A stretch of DNA of 37,409 nt from an uncultured Cellvibrio sp. (lineage in GTDB: Bacteria > Pseudomonadota > Gammaproteobacteria > Pseudomonadales > Cellvibrionaceae): contig CAMLML010000041.1 of assembly GCA_946481095.1 (NCBI GenBank), positions 1 through 37,409 of the forward strand, given 5' to 3'. The notes under the pieces are model-generated. The model did not search any database. It had not been told where the DNA came from and saw only the letters and a list, made by a program, of their open reading frames with translations. This document shows, piece after piece, positions 1 to 8,533 of this stretch (within the stretch, counting starts at the first letter, position 1; each line of letters begins with the position of its first letter). Both the position numbers and the translations under genes were made by a program.

Positions 1-2
1 TA

Positions 3-3000
3 ACTCCTGCGCAAGCATCGAATTTAATTTTCACGCCTGCTACAAACTTTAATGGCAATGTTTCTTTCAGCTTTACGGTAACGGATAACAACAATGGTGT
101 TTCTGCACCCGCGACAATTGATATTGCAGTTGCAGCAGTCAACGATGCGCCTGTGAATACTGTTCCAGCTGCTATCACCATGAACGAAGATGCAACTCAA
201 ACCATTACCGGTTTGAGTATTTCGGATGTGGATTCTGCATCTGGAAATCTCACTGTCACATTACAAATCACCAACGGTATTTTGAATGTGAGTGGTGGTT
301 CTGCAGTTGTTGCTGGTAGCGGTACTAACACAGTGACTTTGACGGGTACGCAAGCAGAAATTAATTCCACTTTGGCTGCAACTGTGAATTATGTTCCAAC
401 AAATAATTTCAGCGGTTCATCAACATTAACCATCACCACCAATGACAATGGTAATTCAGGTGTTGGTAGTGCATTGACTGATGTTGATACTGTGACTCTC
501 ACAGTCAATCCGGTTAACGACGGTTCAGTTGCAAATCAACTTGCAACAACCAACGAAGACACAATATTAAATGGCAACTTGCCCACAACGGATGCCGATG
601 GTGCAGTCACCTACGCCGTTGTTAATAATCAAGCCACTGCACACGGAACGGTTTCTGTTGCAGCAAATGGTTCTTACACCTATACACCGAACGCAAATTA
701 TTTTGGCAGTGACAGTTTTATTGTGAGCGTTACAGATTCACAAGGTTTTACAACCCAGGTGACTGTGGATGTCACAGTGAATCCAGTCAATGATTTGCCT
801 GTTAATACCTTGCCTGCCAGTTGGACAACCAATGAAGATACTGCAGTTGCACTTACCGGTTTAAGTGTGAATGATGTTGATTCACTTGCAGGTAATCTCA
901 CGCTTACTTTGAGTGTTGCCTCTGGTCTTTTGTCAGCGACTTCTGCTGCCGGTGTGACAGTAACAGGTTCGGGTACTTCCAGTTTGCAATTGGTGGGTAG
1001 TCAATCTGCTTTGAATGCGTTCCTTGCTTCTGCTTCGGCACCCGTTTATCAACCAGCGACGAATGTGAATGGCAATATTAATTTGACCATGACAACCAAC
1101 GATGGAATTCAATCGGATGTCGATGTAAGTGTGATTCAAATTACACCGGTAAATGATAATCCTGTGTTGAATCACGAATCAGTTTCAACCAACGAAGATA
1201 CTGCAGTGACAGGTAATGTGTTAACTAACGATATTGATGTTGATAGCACATTAACAGTGAGTAGTTTTACCTGGAGTGGAACTACTTACGCAGCGGGTAC
1301 GCTCGCTATGCTTCAAGGTGTTGGCAGTTTGGTTGTGAATGCTAATGGTGGTTATGTCTTCACGCCTGCTAGTAATTACACGGGTGCAGTGCCTACGATT
1401 ACTTATCTTGCCCAGCAAGATGGTGTGAACTTTGGTACCGCCAATATAAGCTTGTCGGTTCTTGCGGTGAATGATGCACCGGTGAATCAGATGTTGGCTT
1501 TCAACACTTCGCAAAACAATACAGTGCGTTTAAGTGGCATGTCTGTAATAGATGTGGATGCTGGTTCTGCTGCTAATTTGACTGTAACTTTGAGCGTTAG
1601 CTCGGGTACTTTAACAGCATCTGCATCTGGTGGTGTAACTGTGTCAGGATCAGGAACTGCAGCTAGCCCATTAGTATTGACGGGTAGTCTTGCTAATTTA
1701 AATAACTATCTTGCGTCAACGACAGCTGCTCCACAGTATGTCCCTGCTTCAGCCAGTGCAATAGGAACAGTTGTACTGACTATGGTCACTAACGATATGG
1801 GTAACACGGGTGGTGGATCATCATTAACTGATACAGATACCAGCACGATTACTATTAGCGAAACTTCAACATCTGGTCGAGCAGATCCTGATACAGTTTC
1901 AATAGATGAAGATCGGGTATCAGTTCTGACTGGTAATGTGTTAACTAATGATTCCACTGGTGGTCCAGGAGTAAATGGTACTAAAACTGTAACGAGTGTT
2001 TCTTACGCTGGAATCTCAGGTACTGTTGGTTCTGCGGTAGCAGGTAATTATGGTTCGCTTAAATTAAATACGGATGGTAGTTATGAGTACACTCTGAACA
2101 GGGCTTCGGTTCAACACTTGGCTGCTGATAGTTCTGTTACAGAAACGTTTGTGTATACGAATGCCTACACTGGTAGTAACAATGGAAGCGAACAAACCAC
2201 TTTAACTATTACCATTACTGGATCTTATGATTTATCTGCTCTCAGCTCAGTTACAGGTTTTGAGGACAGTGCATTTATTTTCAATTGGGCGCAATTCGGT
2301 ATAACGGATGTTTCCCCTTCGAATAGCTTGCAAGTTCGTGTCACGACTCTACCAACCGATGGTCAGCTGCAATTTTTTAATGGCACTTCATGGGTTGCTG
2401 TAACAACCAATCAAAACATTACCAAAGCTAATATTGATGCAGGTAACTTCCGTTTTGTACCTGACGCCAATGAATCTGGCAGTGATGTTTATGGTGGAAA
2501 CAGTACCGGTAATATGCAAAGCAATTACGCCAGTTTTAACTATCAAGCATTTAATGGAACCACAGTTTCTGCAACATCCACTATGGTGATCGATATCAAC
2601 CCGGTAGTGGATGATGCCAATATGACCTTGGCGGGTGCGCCAATTGTAGATGGCAGCATAGTGGTTCCTGTTCCGCCAACAGCTGACGGGGTAACCGTTC
2701 GTGTTTACAGCAATCTGGCATCTGTCAGTCCAACAGGTGTTGATACGGCTGCAGAAGTCCGTGGGTTGCTTGAGTTGTTGAATGCCGAAACACCGGCATC
2801 AACCAGTGTTTCAACTGCACCGCAAAATTATGTAGATGCCGATGGTCCTGGTGGTAACGATCCTTCCGGTATTACAACAGACGGTGCCTACAGAGTGACT
2901 GGTTTGATTTATCTGGAAGCGGGGAAAACCTATACCTTCAGTTGTTATATGGATGACACGGCTGTACTCAGGGTTGGCGGTGTTGAGTTAATGAACCAGC

Positions 3001-4796
3001 CTTACAACAACTGGGGCGTGAAAACTTCAAGCGGTTTTACAGCATCAACCACTGGTTACTATCCACTGGATTGGGTGGTCTATAACGGTAATGGGATTGG
3101 GGCATTCAAGCCTTATGTGAGTGTTAATGGTCTCCCCCAACAAGAGCTGACTACGGCTAACTTCAAACTTTACAGTTCCATTGCAAGCCTTGATGCGGCA
3201 GGCGGAATTCATGATGCTCTGGTTTTGAATACTAATGGCAATCATTACCCGGCCACCAGTTTTGGTGTTGAGGATTCCTATATCAAATTGACACCTATTA
3301 TCGTCACCCTGGCTGATACCGATGGTTCGGAAGTTCTGGTCGCTGTGCAAATTCACAACTTGCTCTCAGGCTCTGTGATTACGGATGGTACTAACAGTTT
3401 CACTGCCACATCAGCCACCAGCACGCTGGATGTCACCTCCTGGAATTTATCGACTTTACAATTAAAAGCTCCGGCCAATTTCAGCGGTAACTACACATTA
3501 AATGTTGAAGCTGTCACACGTGAATCTGCTACAGGCGCCGAGTCTAACCGCAGCAGAAGCATTGTTTTCAATATTGCTGCTGTGAATGACACACCGGTGG
3601 CGATTGCTGATTCTGCCAGTGTTATCGAAGATACCCTGAACAGTGTTACCGGTAATTTGACAGCCAATGATCAGGATTTGGATAGCGATACCCTCAGCAT
3701 CCAATCGGTGAATGGTTTGGCTGCCAATGTAGGATCAATTGTTGTCGGTGCTTACGGCCAATTGGTGGTGCAGGCCAATGGCAGTTATACCTACACGCTG
3801 GATGCCAACAATGCCCAGGTTAACTCACTCAACACCAGTGAAACCCTGAAAGATATCTTTACTTATCGGGTGACTGATCCTTCAGGTGAAACCAGTCTTG
3901 CCAACATAGTGATCAATATTCAAGGCAATACTGACAGCGTGACCCTGAGTGGAACCATCGCCAATGACAATTTGTCCGGCACTTCCGGCAATGATGTCAT
4001 CGAAGCGCTTGCGGGTAATGATTATGTTGATGGTGGTGCAGGTAACGATGTCATTCGTTTGGGTGCAGCTGATTCAACCGGTAAAACTTTTGCCGATATC
4101 CGCAATGATCAACTGATGACACAAGCCGAAGGTTCAGTGTCAGTGACAGCGGCTAATGGCACCAATGTTGGAATGGGTGGTGCAGGTAACGATGCGATTA
4201 TTGGTGGCGATGGCTACGACCTGGCTTATGGCGGTGCAGATAATGATTACCTTTATGGTGGTGCATCAAGCGATGGCTTGCGGGGTGGTGCAGGTAATGA
4301 TCGAATTCAGGGTGGAAGTGGCAGCGATGTATTGCGCGGTGATCTCGGCAGTGATGTATTTGTCTGGACGCTGGGTGATCAAGCTGCAACCGCAGGTGCG
4401 ATTGATGCGGGAAGCGGAAATGGTTTTGGTGTCGGTGCCTCAACAAAAGTAACGCCAAACGCAACCGATCTGATTATGGATTTCAGCAAATCGGAAGGTG
4501 ATGTATTGGATCTGCGCGACTTGTTACAAGGTGAATCTCATTTGGGCGTCGATCCCGGTAATTTAGTCAATTATTTACATTTTGAAACCACCAATATTGA
4601 TGGAGTTCAGGGGACGATTGTTCATGTAAGCGCCAGTGGCGATTTTGCTTCAACAGGCTACGATGTCACCAAAGAAAACATGACAATCATTTTGAAAAAT
4701 GTAAATTTGACTATCGATAATAATGGCGCAACCTTATTGGATGATCGGGCAATTATTCAGGATTTGCTAACCAACAATCGGTTAATTACGGACTAA
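3..4796 (+). CDS. Giant RTX adhesin, C-terminal part (LapA-type, type I secreted; 5' end outside window)
   Basis: The frame is open from the left edge; no credible start is visible, so about 1597 residues of a longer protein are seen. It is built of tandem cadherin/Ig-like modules, each opening with VND-x-PV and NEDT-like motifs and containing DVD calcium-type motifs. Two VCBS-like modules lie near nt 1870-2220 and 3590-3930. Between them, at about nt 2680-3170, is a PA14-like segment (TYTFSCYMDDTAVLRVGG), which in other proteins binds carbohydrate. Glycine/aspartate RTX nonapeptides (GGAGND) occur near nt 3950-4060 and 4165-4370. The end has the acidic/hydrophobic make-up of a T1SS C-terminal secretion signal. 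The nearby lapG and lapD genes support a cell-surface adhesin released by LapG. The N-terminal retention module and LapG cleavage site would lie outside the window. Confidence is high on class, lower on ligand. Confidence 0.93.
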   Translation, partial: TPAQASNLIFTPATNFNGNVSFSFTVTDNNNGVSAPATIDIAVAAVNDAPVNTVPAAITMNEDATQTITGLSISDVDSASGNLTVTLQITNGILNVSGGSAVVAGSGTNTVTLTGTQAEINSTLAATVNYVPTNNFSGSSTLTITTNDNGNSGVGSALTDVDTVTLTVNPVNDGSVANQLATTNEDTILNGNLPTTDADGAVTYAVVNNQATAHGTVSVAANGSYTYTPNANYFGSDSFIVSVTDSQGFTTQVTVDVTVNPVNDLPVNTLPASWTTNEDTAVALTGLSVNDVDSLAGNLTLTLSVASGLLSATSAAGVTVTGSGTSSLQLVGSQSALNAFLASASAPVYQPATNVNGNINLTMTTNDGIQSDVDVSVIQITPVNDNPVLNHESVSTNEDTAVTGNVLTNDIDVDSTLTVSSFTWSGTTYAAGTLAMLQGVGSLVVNANGGYVFTPASNYTGAVPTITYLAQQDGVNFGTANISLSVLAVNDAPVNQMLAFNTSQNNTVRLSGMSVIDVDAGSAANLTVTLSVSSGTLTASASGGVTVSGSGTAASPLVLTGSLANLNNYLASTTAAPQYVPASASAIGTVVLTMVTNDMGNTGGGSSLTDTDTSTITISETSTSGRADPDTVSIDEDRVSVLTGNVLTNDSTGGPGVNGTKTVTSVSYAGISGTVGSAVAGNYGSLKLNTDGSYEYTLNRASVQHLAADSSVTETFVYTNAYTGSNNGSEQTTLTITITGSYDLSALSSVTGFEDSAFIFNWAQFGITDVSPSNSLQVRVTTLPTDGQLQFFNGTSWVAVTTNQNITKANIDAGNFRFVPDANESGSDVYGGNSTGNMQSNYASFNYQAFNGTTVSATSTMVIDINPVVDDANMTLAGAPIVDGSIVVPVPPTADGVTVRVYSNLASVSPTGVDTAAEVRGLLELLNAETPASTSVSTAPQNYVDADGPGGNDPSGITTDGAYRVTGLIYLEAGKTYTFSCYMDDTAVLRVGGVELMNQPYNNWGVKTSSGFTASTTGYYPLDWVVYNGNGIGAFKPYVSVNGLPQQELTTANFKLYSSIASLDAAGGIHDALVLNTNGNHYPATSFGVEDSYIKLTPIIVTLADTDGSEVLVAVQIHNLLSGSVITDGTNSFTATSATSTLDVTSWNLSTLQLKAPANFSGNYTLNVEAVTRESATGAESNRSRSIVFNIAAVNDTPVAIADSASVIEDTLNSVTGNLTANDQDLDSDTLSIQSVNGLAANVGSIVVGAYGQLVVQANGSYTYTLDANNAQVNSLNTSETLKDIFTYRVTDPSGETSLANIVINIQGNTDSVTLSGTIANDNLSGTSGNDVIEALAGNDYVDGGAGNDVIRLGAADSTGKTFADIRNDQLMTQAEGSVSVTAANGTNVGMGGAGNDAIIGGDGYDLAYGGADNDYLYGGASSDGLRGGAGNDRIQGGSGSDVLRGDLGSDVFVWTLGDQAATAGAIDAGSGNGFGVGASTKVTPNATDLIMDFSKSEGDVLDLRDLLQGESHLGVDPGNLVNYLHFETTNIDGVQGTIVHVSASGDFASTGYDVTKENMTIILKNVNLTIDNNGATLLDDRAIIQDLLTNNRLITD

Positions 4797-4823
4797 TCTA
4801 TTTTATTTAACCAAGGACACTCT

Positions 4824-5153
4824 ATGTTTATTAAACGCGATGGCGTCGGAAAAATTGTAGCAATCAGCAAAATTCAGGATGAAAATTTTCCAGAGTTTTT
4901 GGAAGATGATAATCCTGAATTGCAAATTTTTATGCGCAGTTTAAAAACATATCAACAACATGTGTTGGCGCAGACCGATCACAGCATGGCCCGGGTGGTG
5001 GAGGATGTGATTAATATAATGGTTGAAAAAAACCTGATCTATTTCACCGATCTACCCGATGCCGCGCAACAAAAATTGCTCACGCGCCGTCAAATGCGTG
5101 GGCAAAGTAAATTATCGAATTTAATCGATGACACTGATGATTTGAATATTTAA
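4824..5153 (+). CDS. Small conserved protein of unknown function (family sometimes misnamed 'tryptophan synthase subunit beta like')
   Basis: 109 residues, starting at ATG 4824 with AAGGA 7 bases upstream, 27 bp after the adhesin stop. The N-terminus FIKRDGVGKIVAIS and the C-terminal part (ARVVEDVINIMVEKNLIYFTDLPDAAQQKLL) resemble a small gammaproteobacterial family that databases often label 'tryptophan synthase subunit beta like'. The protein has no PLP-enzyme features and that name should not be taken as function. No signal peptide, membrane segment or cysteine is seen; the C-terminus is acidic. Its place between an RTX adhesin and a muramidase on the same strand suggests co-transcription, but no role is established. 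Confidence 0.85.
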   Translation: MFIKRDGVGKIVAISKIQDENFPEFLEDDNPELQIFMRSLKTYQQHVLAQTDHSMARVVEDVINIMVEKNLIYFTDLPDAAQQKLLTRRQMRGQSKLSNLIDDTDDLNI

Positions 5154-5185
5154 TTGATCTTTGTGCAATCAAAAAAGGAGTGTCT

Positions 5186-5806
5186 ATGCCAACCAATAAT
5201 CTTCACGGAATTGACGTGTCCCATTATCAGGGCAGCGTTAACTGGTCATCCGTAAAAAATGCCGGAATTACTTTTGCTTTTGCAAAAGCTACCGATGGCA
5301 ACACCTACACAGATCCGCAATTCCATACCAATTGGCAAGCCATGCAAGCAGCGGGAATTTTGCGCGGGGCTTACCATTTTTATGAAACCAACGATGACCC
5401 CGTGACTCAGGCGCAGAATTTTATTAATGTCCTGGGTTCCCTGGCAGCAAATGATTTACCACCAGTAGTCGATATCGAAATTTTCAAAGGCGCTTTTGGC
5501 AGCGCGAGTGTGGCAGCGAATTTACAAACCTGGTTGGACACGGTTGAAAAAGCCCTGTCACGCAAGCCGATGATTTATACCAATACCAATTTCTGGAATG
5601 AAACAATCAATGCGGATTTTTCAAAATATCCGCTATGGATTGCAGAATACGGTGTAAGCCAACCGAAAATTCCAAGCAGTTGGAAAAGTTGGAGCTTTTG
5701 GCAGTCATCGCAGTCGGGTTCGGTAGCGGGTGTAACGGGATCGGTTGACACCGATGTGTTTGCAGGGTCGATGAGTGATTTGCTGAATTTAATTAAAGCG
5801 GGTTAA
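5186..5806 (+). CDS. GH25-family muramidase (lysozyme), no signal peptide
   Basis: 206 residues. ATG 5186 is chosen over the in-frame GTG 5180 because AAGGAG (5175-5180) is 5 bases from the ATG and would overlap the GTG. The GH25 fold signature is clear: GIDVSHYQG near the N-terminus (D10) and PPVVDIEIF (D96, E98), which match the catalytic acidic residues of this family. The motif GAYHFYE and the C-terminal LWIAEYG and SFWQSS segments also fit. GH25 enzymes cut the beta-1,4 bond between N-acetylmuramic acid and N-acetylglucosamine. The domain starts at residue 8, leaving no room for a Sec signal, and no holin-like gene is adjacent. It could be a domesticated phage lysin or be exported by another route. 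Confidence 0.93.
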   Translation: MPTNNLHGIDVSHYQGSVNWSSVKNAGITFAFAKATDGNTYTDPQFHTNWQAMQAAGILRGAYHFYETNDDPVTQAQNFINVLGSLAANDLPPVVDIEIFKGAFGSASVAANLQTWLDTVEKALSRKPMIYTNTNFWNETINADFSKYPLWIAEYGVSQPKIPSSWKSWSFWQSSQSGSVAGVTGSVDTDVFAGSMSDLLNLIKAG

Positions 5807-5913
5807 TAAGCCGCCATATCTTCATCGCCATTAAAACAAACCTGACGATTGTTTCCGCGTTGAATTATGTGTTGTGGAATTCCCACGGGGCATAAACGAT
5901 TTAGTCTTGCCAT
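5803..5913 (-). pseudogene. N-terminal remnant of a RAYT (REP-associated, IS200-like tyrosine transposase)
   Basis: On the minus strand ATG 5913 opens a 36-codon frame preceded by AAGGA. Its product begins MARLNRLCPVGIPQHIIQRG and continues NNRQVCFNGDEDMAAY, then stops. This is the characteristic N-terminus of Y1_Tnp/IS200-like transposases (GxPQHIIQRGNNRQ, CF, DED), which are normally around 150-250 residues or more. The HUH and catalytic Tyr portion is missing: the frame stops at TAA 5805-5803, overlapping the stop codon of the convergent muramidase gene. The start and ribosome site are intact, so it reads as a 3'-truncated fossil rather than an evolved small gene. Too short to stand out in ordinary ORF calling. 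Confidence 0.82.
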
Positions 5914-5964
5914 TTTTATCTTCCTTGATGTGTTGTTTAGAAATTAATTTTACTCTGAGCCCAA

Positions 5965-6363
5965 TTATTCCTCTTTAGATGTGTAGTTTGGATTTAATAT
6001 AGACATCCCGCTAACTACTCTACTTATATAAAAACCACTACAAACTGGACATTCCTGAGTAACATACAAAAGTTTATGTTTATCGCAATAACTATTACAT
6101 GTCGCTGGAGAGTATGAGGCTTGTGTTACAACACAAGATTCTACGTCAACAAAGTTAGGTAGCTGCTCACGCAACTCTGAAAGATCATCCCATCCGCATC
6201 CGATAAAAACTTGAATATATCCATCACGCTTTATCGCAAAACGAACTGATTTTATTGCATCGTGAATAGATATGTCGTGTATTTTAGCCGTCCACTCTGC
6301 TACAGCCTTGGTACAATTTTCTATCGGCTTGCAGCAAATGTCGAAATTAATAGGATTTTCCAT
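5965..6363 (-). CDS. Hypothetical cysteine-containing protein
   Basis: 132 residues from ATG 6363. A second ATG three codons upstream (6372) is also possible, but the AAGAG purine tract directly abuts it and is better spaced for 6363. I do not recognise the family. The protein is soluble-looking, with an N-terminal helical stretch (KAVAEWTAKIHDISIHDAI) and, near the C-terminus, clustered Cys/His (CNSYCDKHKLL then ECPVCSGFY) that could bind a metal such as zinc. It lies alone between the transposase remnant and lapD, on the lapD strand but separated from lapD by about 250 bp of apparently non-coding DNA. That suggests an accessory insertion rather than a Lap component. Confidence 0.6.
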   Translation of the reverse strand: MENPINFDICCKPIENCTKAVAEWTAKIHDISIHDAIKSVRFAIKRDGYIQVFIGCGWDDLSELREQLPNFVDVESCVVTQASYSPATCNSYCDKHKLLYVTQECPVCSGFYISRVVSGMSILNPNYTSKEE

Positions 6364-6409
6364 AATTATCATCTCTTCGGAATAATTCGGCCAGCAACTA
6401 TAGAGTAAT

Positions 6410-6540
6410 CGAGATTTTGCGACTCTACAGAGAATCTGAACGGAGGTGGTGTGAGCCCATCAGGTCTCGGTAACGGGATGATAGTAGATGTGCGCTGTGG
6501 AAAAGCAGAAAGGGGTCAGAGCCTTTAATTAAAAATCTCG
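6410..6540. repeat. Non-coding stretch flanked by a 9-bp inverted repeat
   Basis: The 256 bp between the unknown gene at 6363 and the lapD stop at 6620 show no convincing gene. Inside, CGAGATTTT at 6410-6418 and its exact complement AAAATCTCG at 6532-6540 bracket 113 bp. Just inside the right arm is AGGGGTCAGAGCCTTTAATT, a kind of sequence I associate with RAYT-bearing intergenic regions, though I cannot verify that here. It may be the remains of a mobile or structured element connected with the transposase remnant at 5803-5913. Confidence 0.4.
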
Positions 6541-6619
6541 TCATTATAAACTCCACTCAATTCAAAAAGGGATCTATTTTATGCAGCGAGTGTATCTTGC
6601 CTAATCTTGTGTTTACTAA

Positions 6620-8521
6620 TCAAATAATCAATGGCCCCGTAAAAGCATCCACACCGATTTTAATCAGTGTGGATTTTTCATTATCTGATGTCACGCCTTC
6701 TGCGATCATAATAATTCCCAATGAATGACCTAATTGGCAAAGGCTTTGTACAAAAGTTTGGTTATTGGGATTTTTATCAATTTGGCGAATAATGGCTGAA
6801 TCAATTTTCAGGTAATGCATGCCGATATCCTGTAATTGTTCGAATCGGATAAATTCCAGGCCTGCATGTTCCAAACCAATTTTACAACCCAGTTGGCGTA
6901 ATTCTTTTGTCAGGCTGCGAAATTCATTGGGGTAACGTAAAATAGATGCTTCCGAAAACTCAATCCATAAATTATGGGTGCGATCTCTGGCTTGATTCAG
7001 TAGAGTGAGAAATTCTTCTTTTGCACGCGAATTATTTAATAAATCCGATGATATGTGAATCGCAAGAGGTGACATTGCTTGCAGTAAATTTTGCAGCACA
7101 ATTTTTACAACGGCCAAATCAATGACCGTCAATAAATTAAGTCGCGATGCCCAGTGAATAAAATAACCTGCGGTTTTGTCTTCATCGCCAAGGCGCATTC
7201 TCAGTGGTGATTCCATGTGTAATATCTCACCTTTTATATTGCGTACCGGAAATTTTCCAAGCGACAATAAATTATTTTCCAGGGCGAAGTGAATATCATG
7301 TCGCCAATCAGATAAGTTGCGATGATGACCTGATTCTTGTGCTTTCACACAAGTAATAACGGCGTGATCGCCTTTTATTTCTGCTTGTGCAAGTGCGCCA
7401 TCCAGATGGTGCATTAATTTGTGTCGATCATCATGGCTTTGGTATTGGATGGCGGCGATTGGAATGCCTATGTTTTGATGATCGCGTGCGATTAACTGGA
7501 AATTTAATCGTTGCACCAGATCGGCTGTCAGCGAATCCATGGTTTCGACCGCCGGTATCACTATCGCAAAATCGCTACCATTTAAGCGTCCGGCATAACT
7601 GTTGGTGTGTTGTTGGCATACATAATGAAATGCCTGTGCAATTTCCTTGAGAATTTCATCCACCTGATTGCGGCCAATACTGCTATTAAGTTCCTGTAAA
7701 TTCAGAACCCGGCATAAAATAATCACGCCAATATTTTCGCTGTCGTCGCGCGTCAAGGTGTTATCCAACATGCTTAAAAAATGTGAGCGATTATTTAATT
7801 CGGTCAGTGAGTCGCGTAAAGAATCGCGACGTAATATCTCCAACTGGGCAGTATCTTTTTCCAGCATGGTTTTAACATCACTGGAAAGCCGATTCATCGC
7901 TTTTGTCAGCCGTTTGAATTCTGCAATGCCGGGTTCGGTTGAGGAAATAAATCGACGTTCACTAATTGCTTCTGCTTGCTCAATTAATTGTTTGAGTGGA
8001 TCAGCAATTCGTCGAAATGTAAAAATCCCTAACAATCCTGCCAATAAACTGCTAATTAGCAACCACTCCAACAAACCTTTTGCTTGTTTCCATAAAGATT
8101 CGATAGCGAAACTACCATGGCTTTTTACAATAATGTTGCCGTATTGTTGCCAGCCATCCTGAATTAATGCAACACCGGGGGCAGCATCCAGATTGACCCA
8201 TTTGGCAAACCATTCTGGAACAGGGCTTTCGGAATTGTCGAAGCGTCGCACTACAATAGGTTTTTTATGTTGGTCATTAAACATGATGTATTCATAATGG
8301 CCTGCATCAAATTGGGCAGTGATAATCAATTCTATGTCGATATTATCTTTATCCATTTGTGAGAGTGAAAGCGCCAGCGAATTTGCGTCATCAATATTTT
8401 TTATTTTTAATTGATTGGCCAAATATTCTTTGGCAGATAGTAAACTCATGATAAACGTGCCGCCCAAAGACAGCAGCAAGAGTAAGATCATACCTATCCA
8501 CAATTGTTTTATTAATGACAT
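6620..8521 (-). CDS. lapD: LapD-type inner-membrane c-di-GMP receptor with degenerate GGDEF and EAL domains
   Basis: 633 residues. A membrane helix at about 8-28 is followed by a periplasmic domain with ALIQDGWQQYGNIIV, matching the LapD output domain that holds LapG. A second helix lies at about 152-172, then a HAMP-like linker, a GGDEF-fold domain and an EAL-fold domain. Both catalytic signatures are broken: NGSDF in place of GGDEF (about residue 312) and MESPLRM in place of EALLR (about 432). The EAL DDFG motif is also lost (IGLEHAGLEF). This is the hallmark of LapD, which senses c-di-GMP without making or degrading it. It starts 12 bp after the lapG stop in a three-gene operon. High c-di-GMP should sequester LapG and keep the adhesin attached. 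Confidence 0.93.
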   Translation of the reverse strand: MSLIKQLWIGMILLLLLSLGGTFIMSLLSAKEYLANQLKIKNIDDANSLALSLSQMDKDNIDIELIITAQFDAGHYEYIMFNDQHKKPIVVRRFDNSESPVPEWFAKWVNLDAAPGVALIQDGWQQYGNIIVKSHGSFAIESLWKQAKGLLEWLLISSLLAGLLGIFTFRRIADPLKQLIEQAEAISERRFISSTEPGIAEFKRLTKAMNRLSSDVKTMLEKDTAQLEILRRDSLRDSLTELNNRSHFLSMLDNTLTRDDSENIGVIILCRVLNLQELNSSIGRNQVDEILKEIAQAFHYVCQQHTNSYAGRLNGSDFAIVIPAVETMDSLTADLVQRLNFQLIARDHQNIGIPIAAIQYQSHDDRHKLMHHLDGALAQAEIKGDHAVITCVKAQESGHHRNLSDWRHDIHFALENNLLSLGKFPVRNIKGEILHMESPLRMRLGDEDKTAGYFIHWASRLNLLTVIDLAVVKIVLQNLLQAMSPLAIHISSDLLNNSRAKEEFLTLLNQARDRTHNLWIEFSEASILRYPNEFRSLTKELRQLGCKIGLEHAGLEFIRFEQLQDIGMHYLKIDSAIIRQIDKNPNNQTFVQSLCQLGHSLGIIMIAEGVTSDNEKSTLIKIGVDAFTGPLII

Positions 8522-8533
8522 AGTGACACCTTT

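Noticed and set aside
4156..4464. Overlapping frames on both strands in the RTX repeat region (plus 98 aa, minus 88 aa)
   Set aside because: Products are repetitive shadows of the Gly/Asp repeat DNA (Met/Val-rich or His/Arg-rich) with no ribosome site.
6374..6532. Open minus-strand frame of about 50 codons in the gap before lapD
   Set aside because: It has no start codon and no recognised similarity; kept only as part of the non-coding element.
6640..6690. Hairpin CCACAC/GTGTGG at the lapD 3' end
   Set aside because: Six-base stem inside coding sequence with a 12-base loop and no useful T run; not convincing as a terminator.
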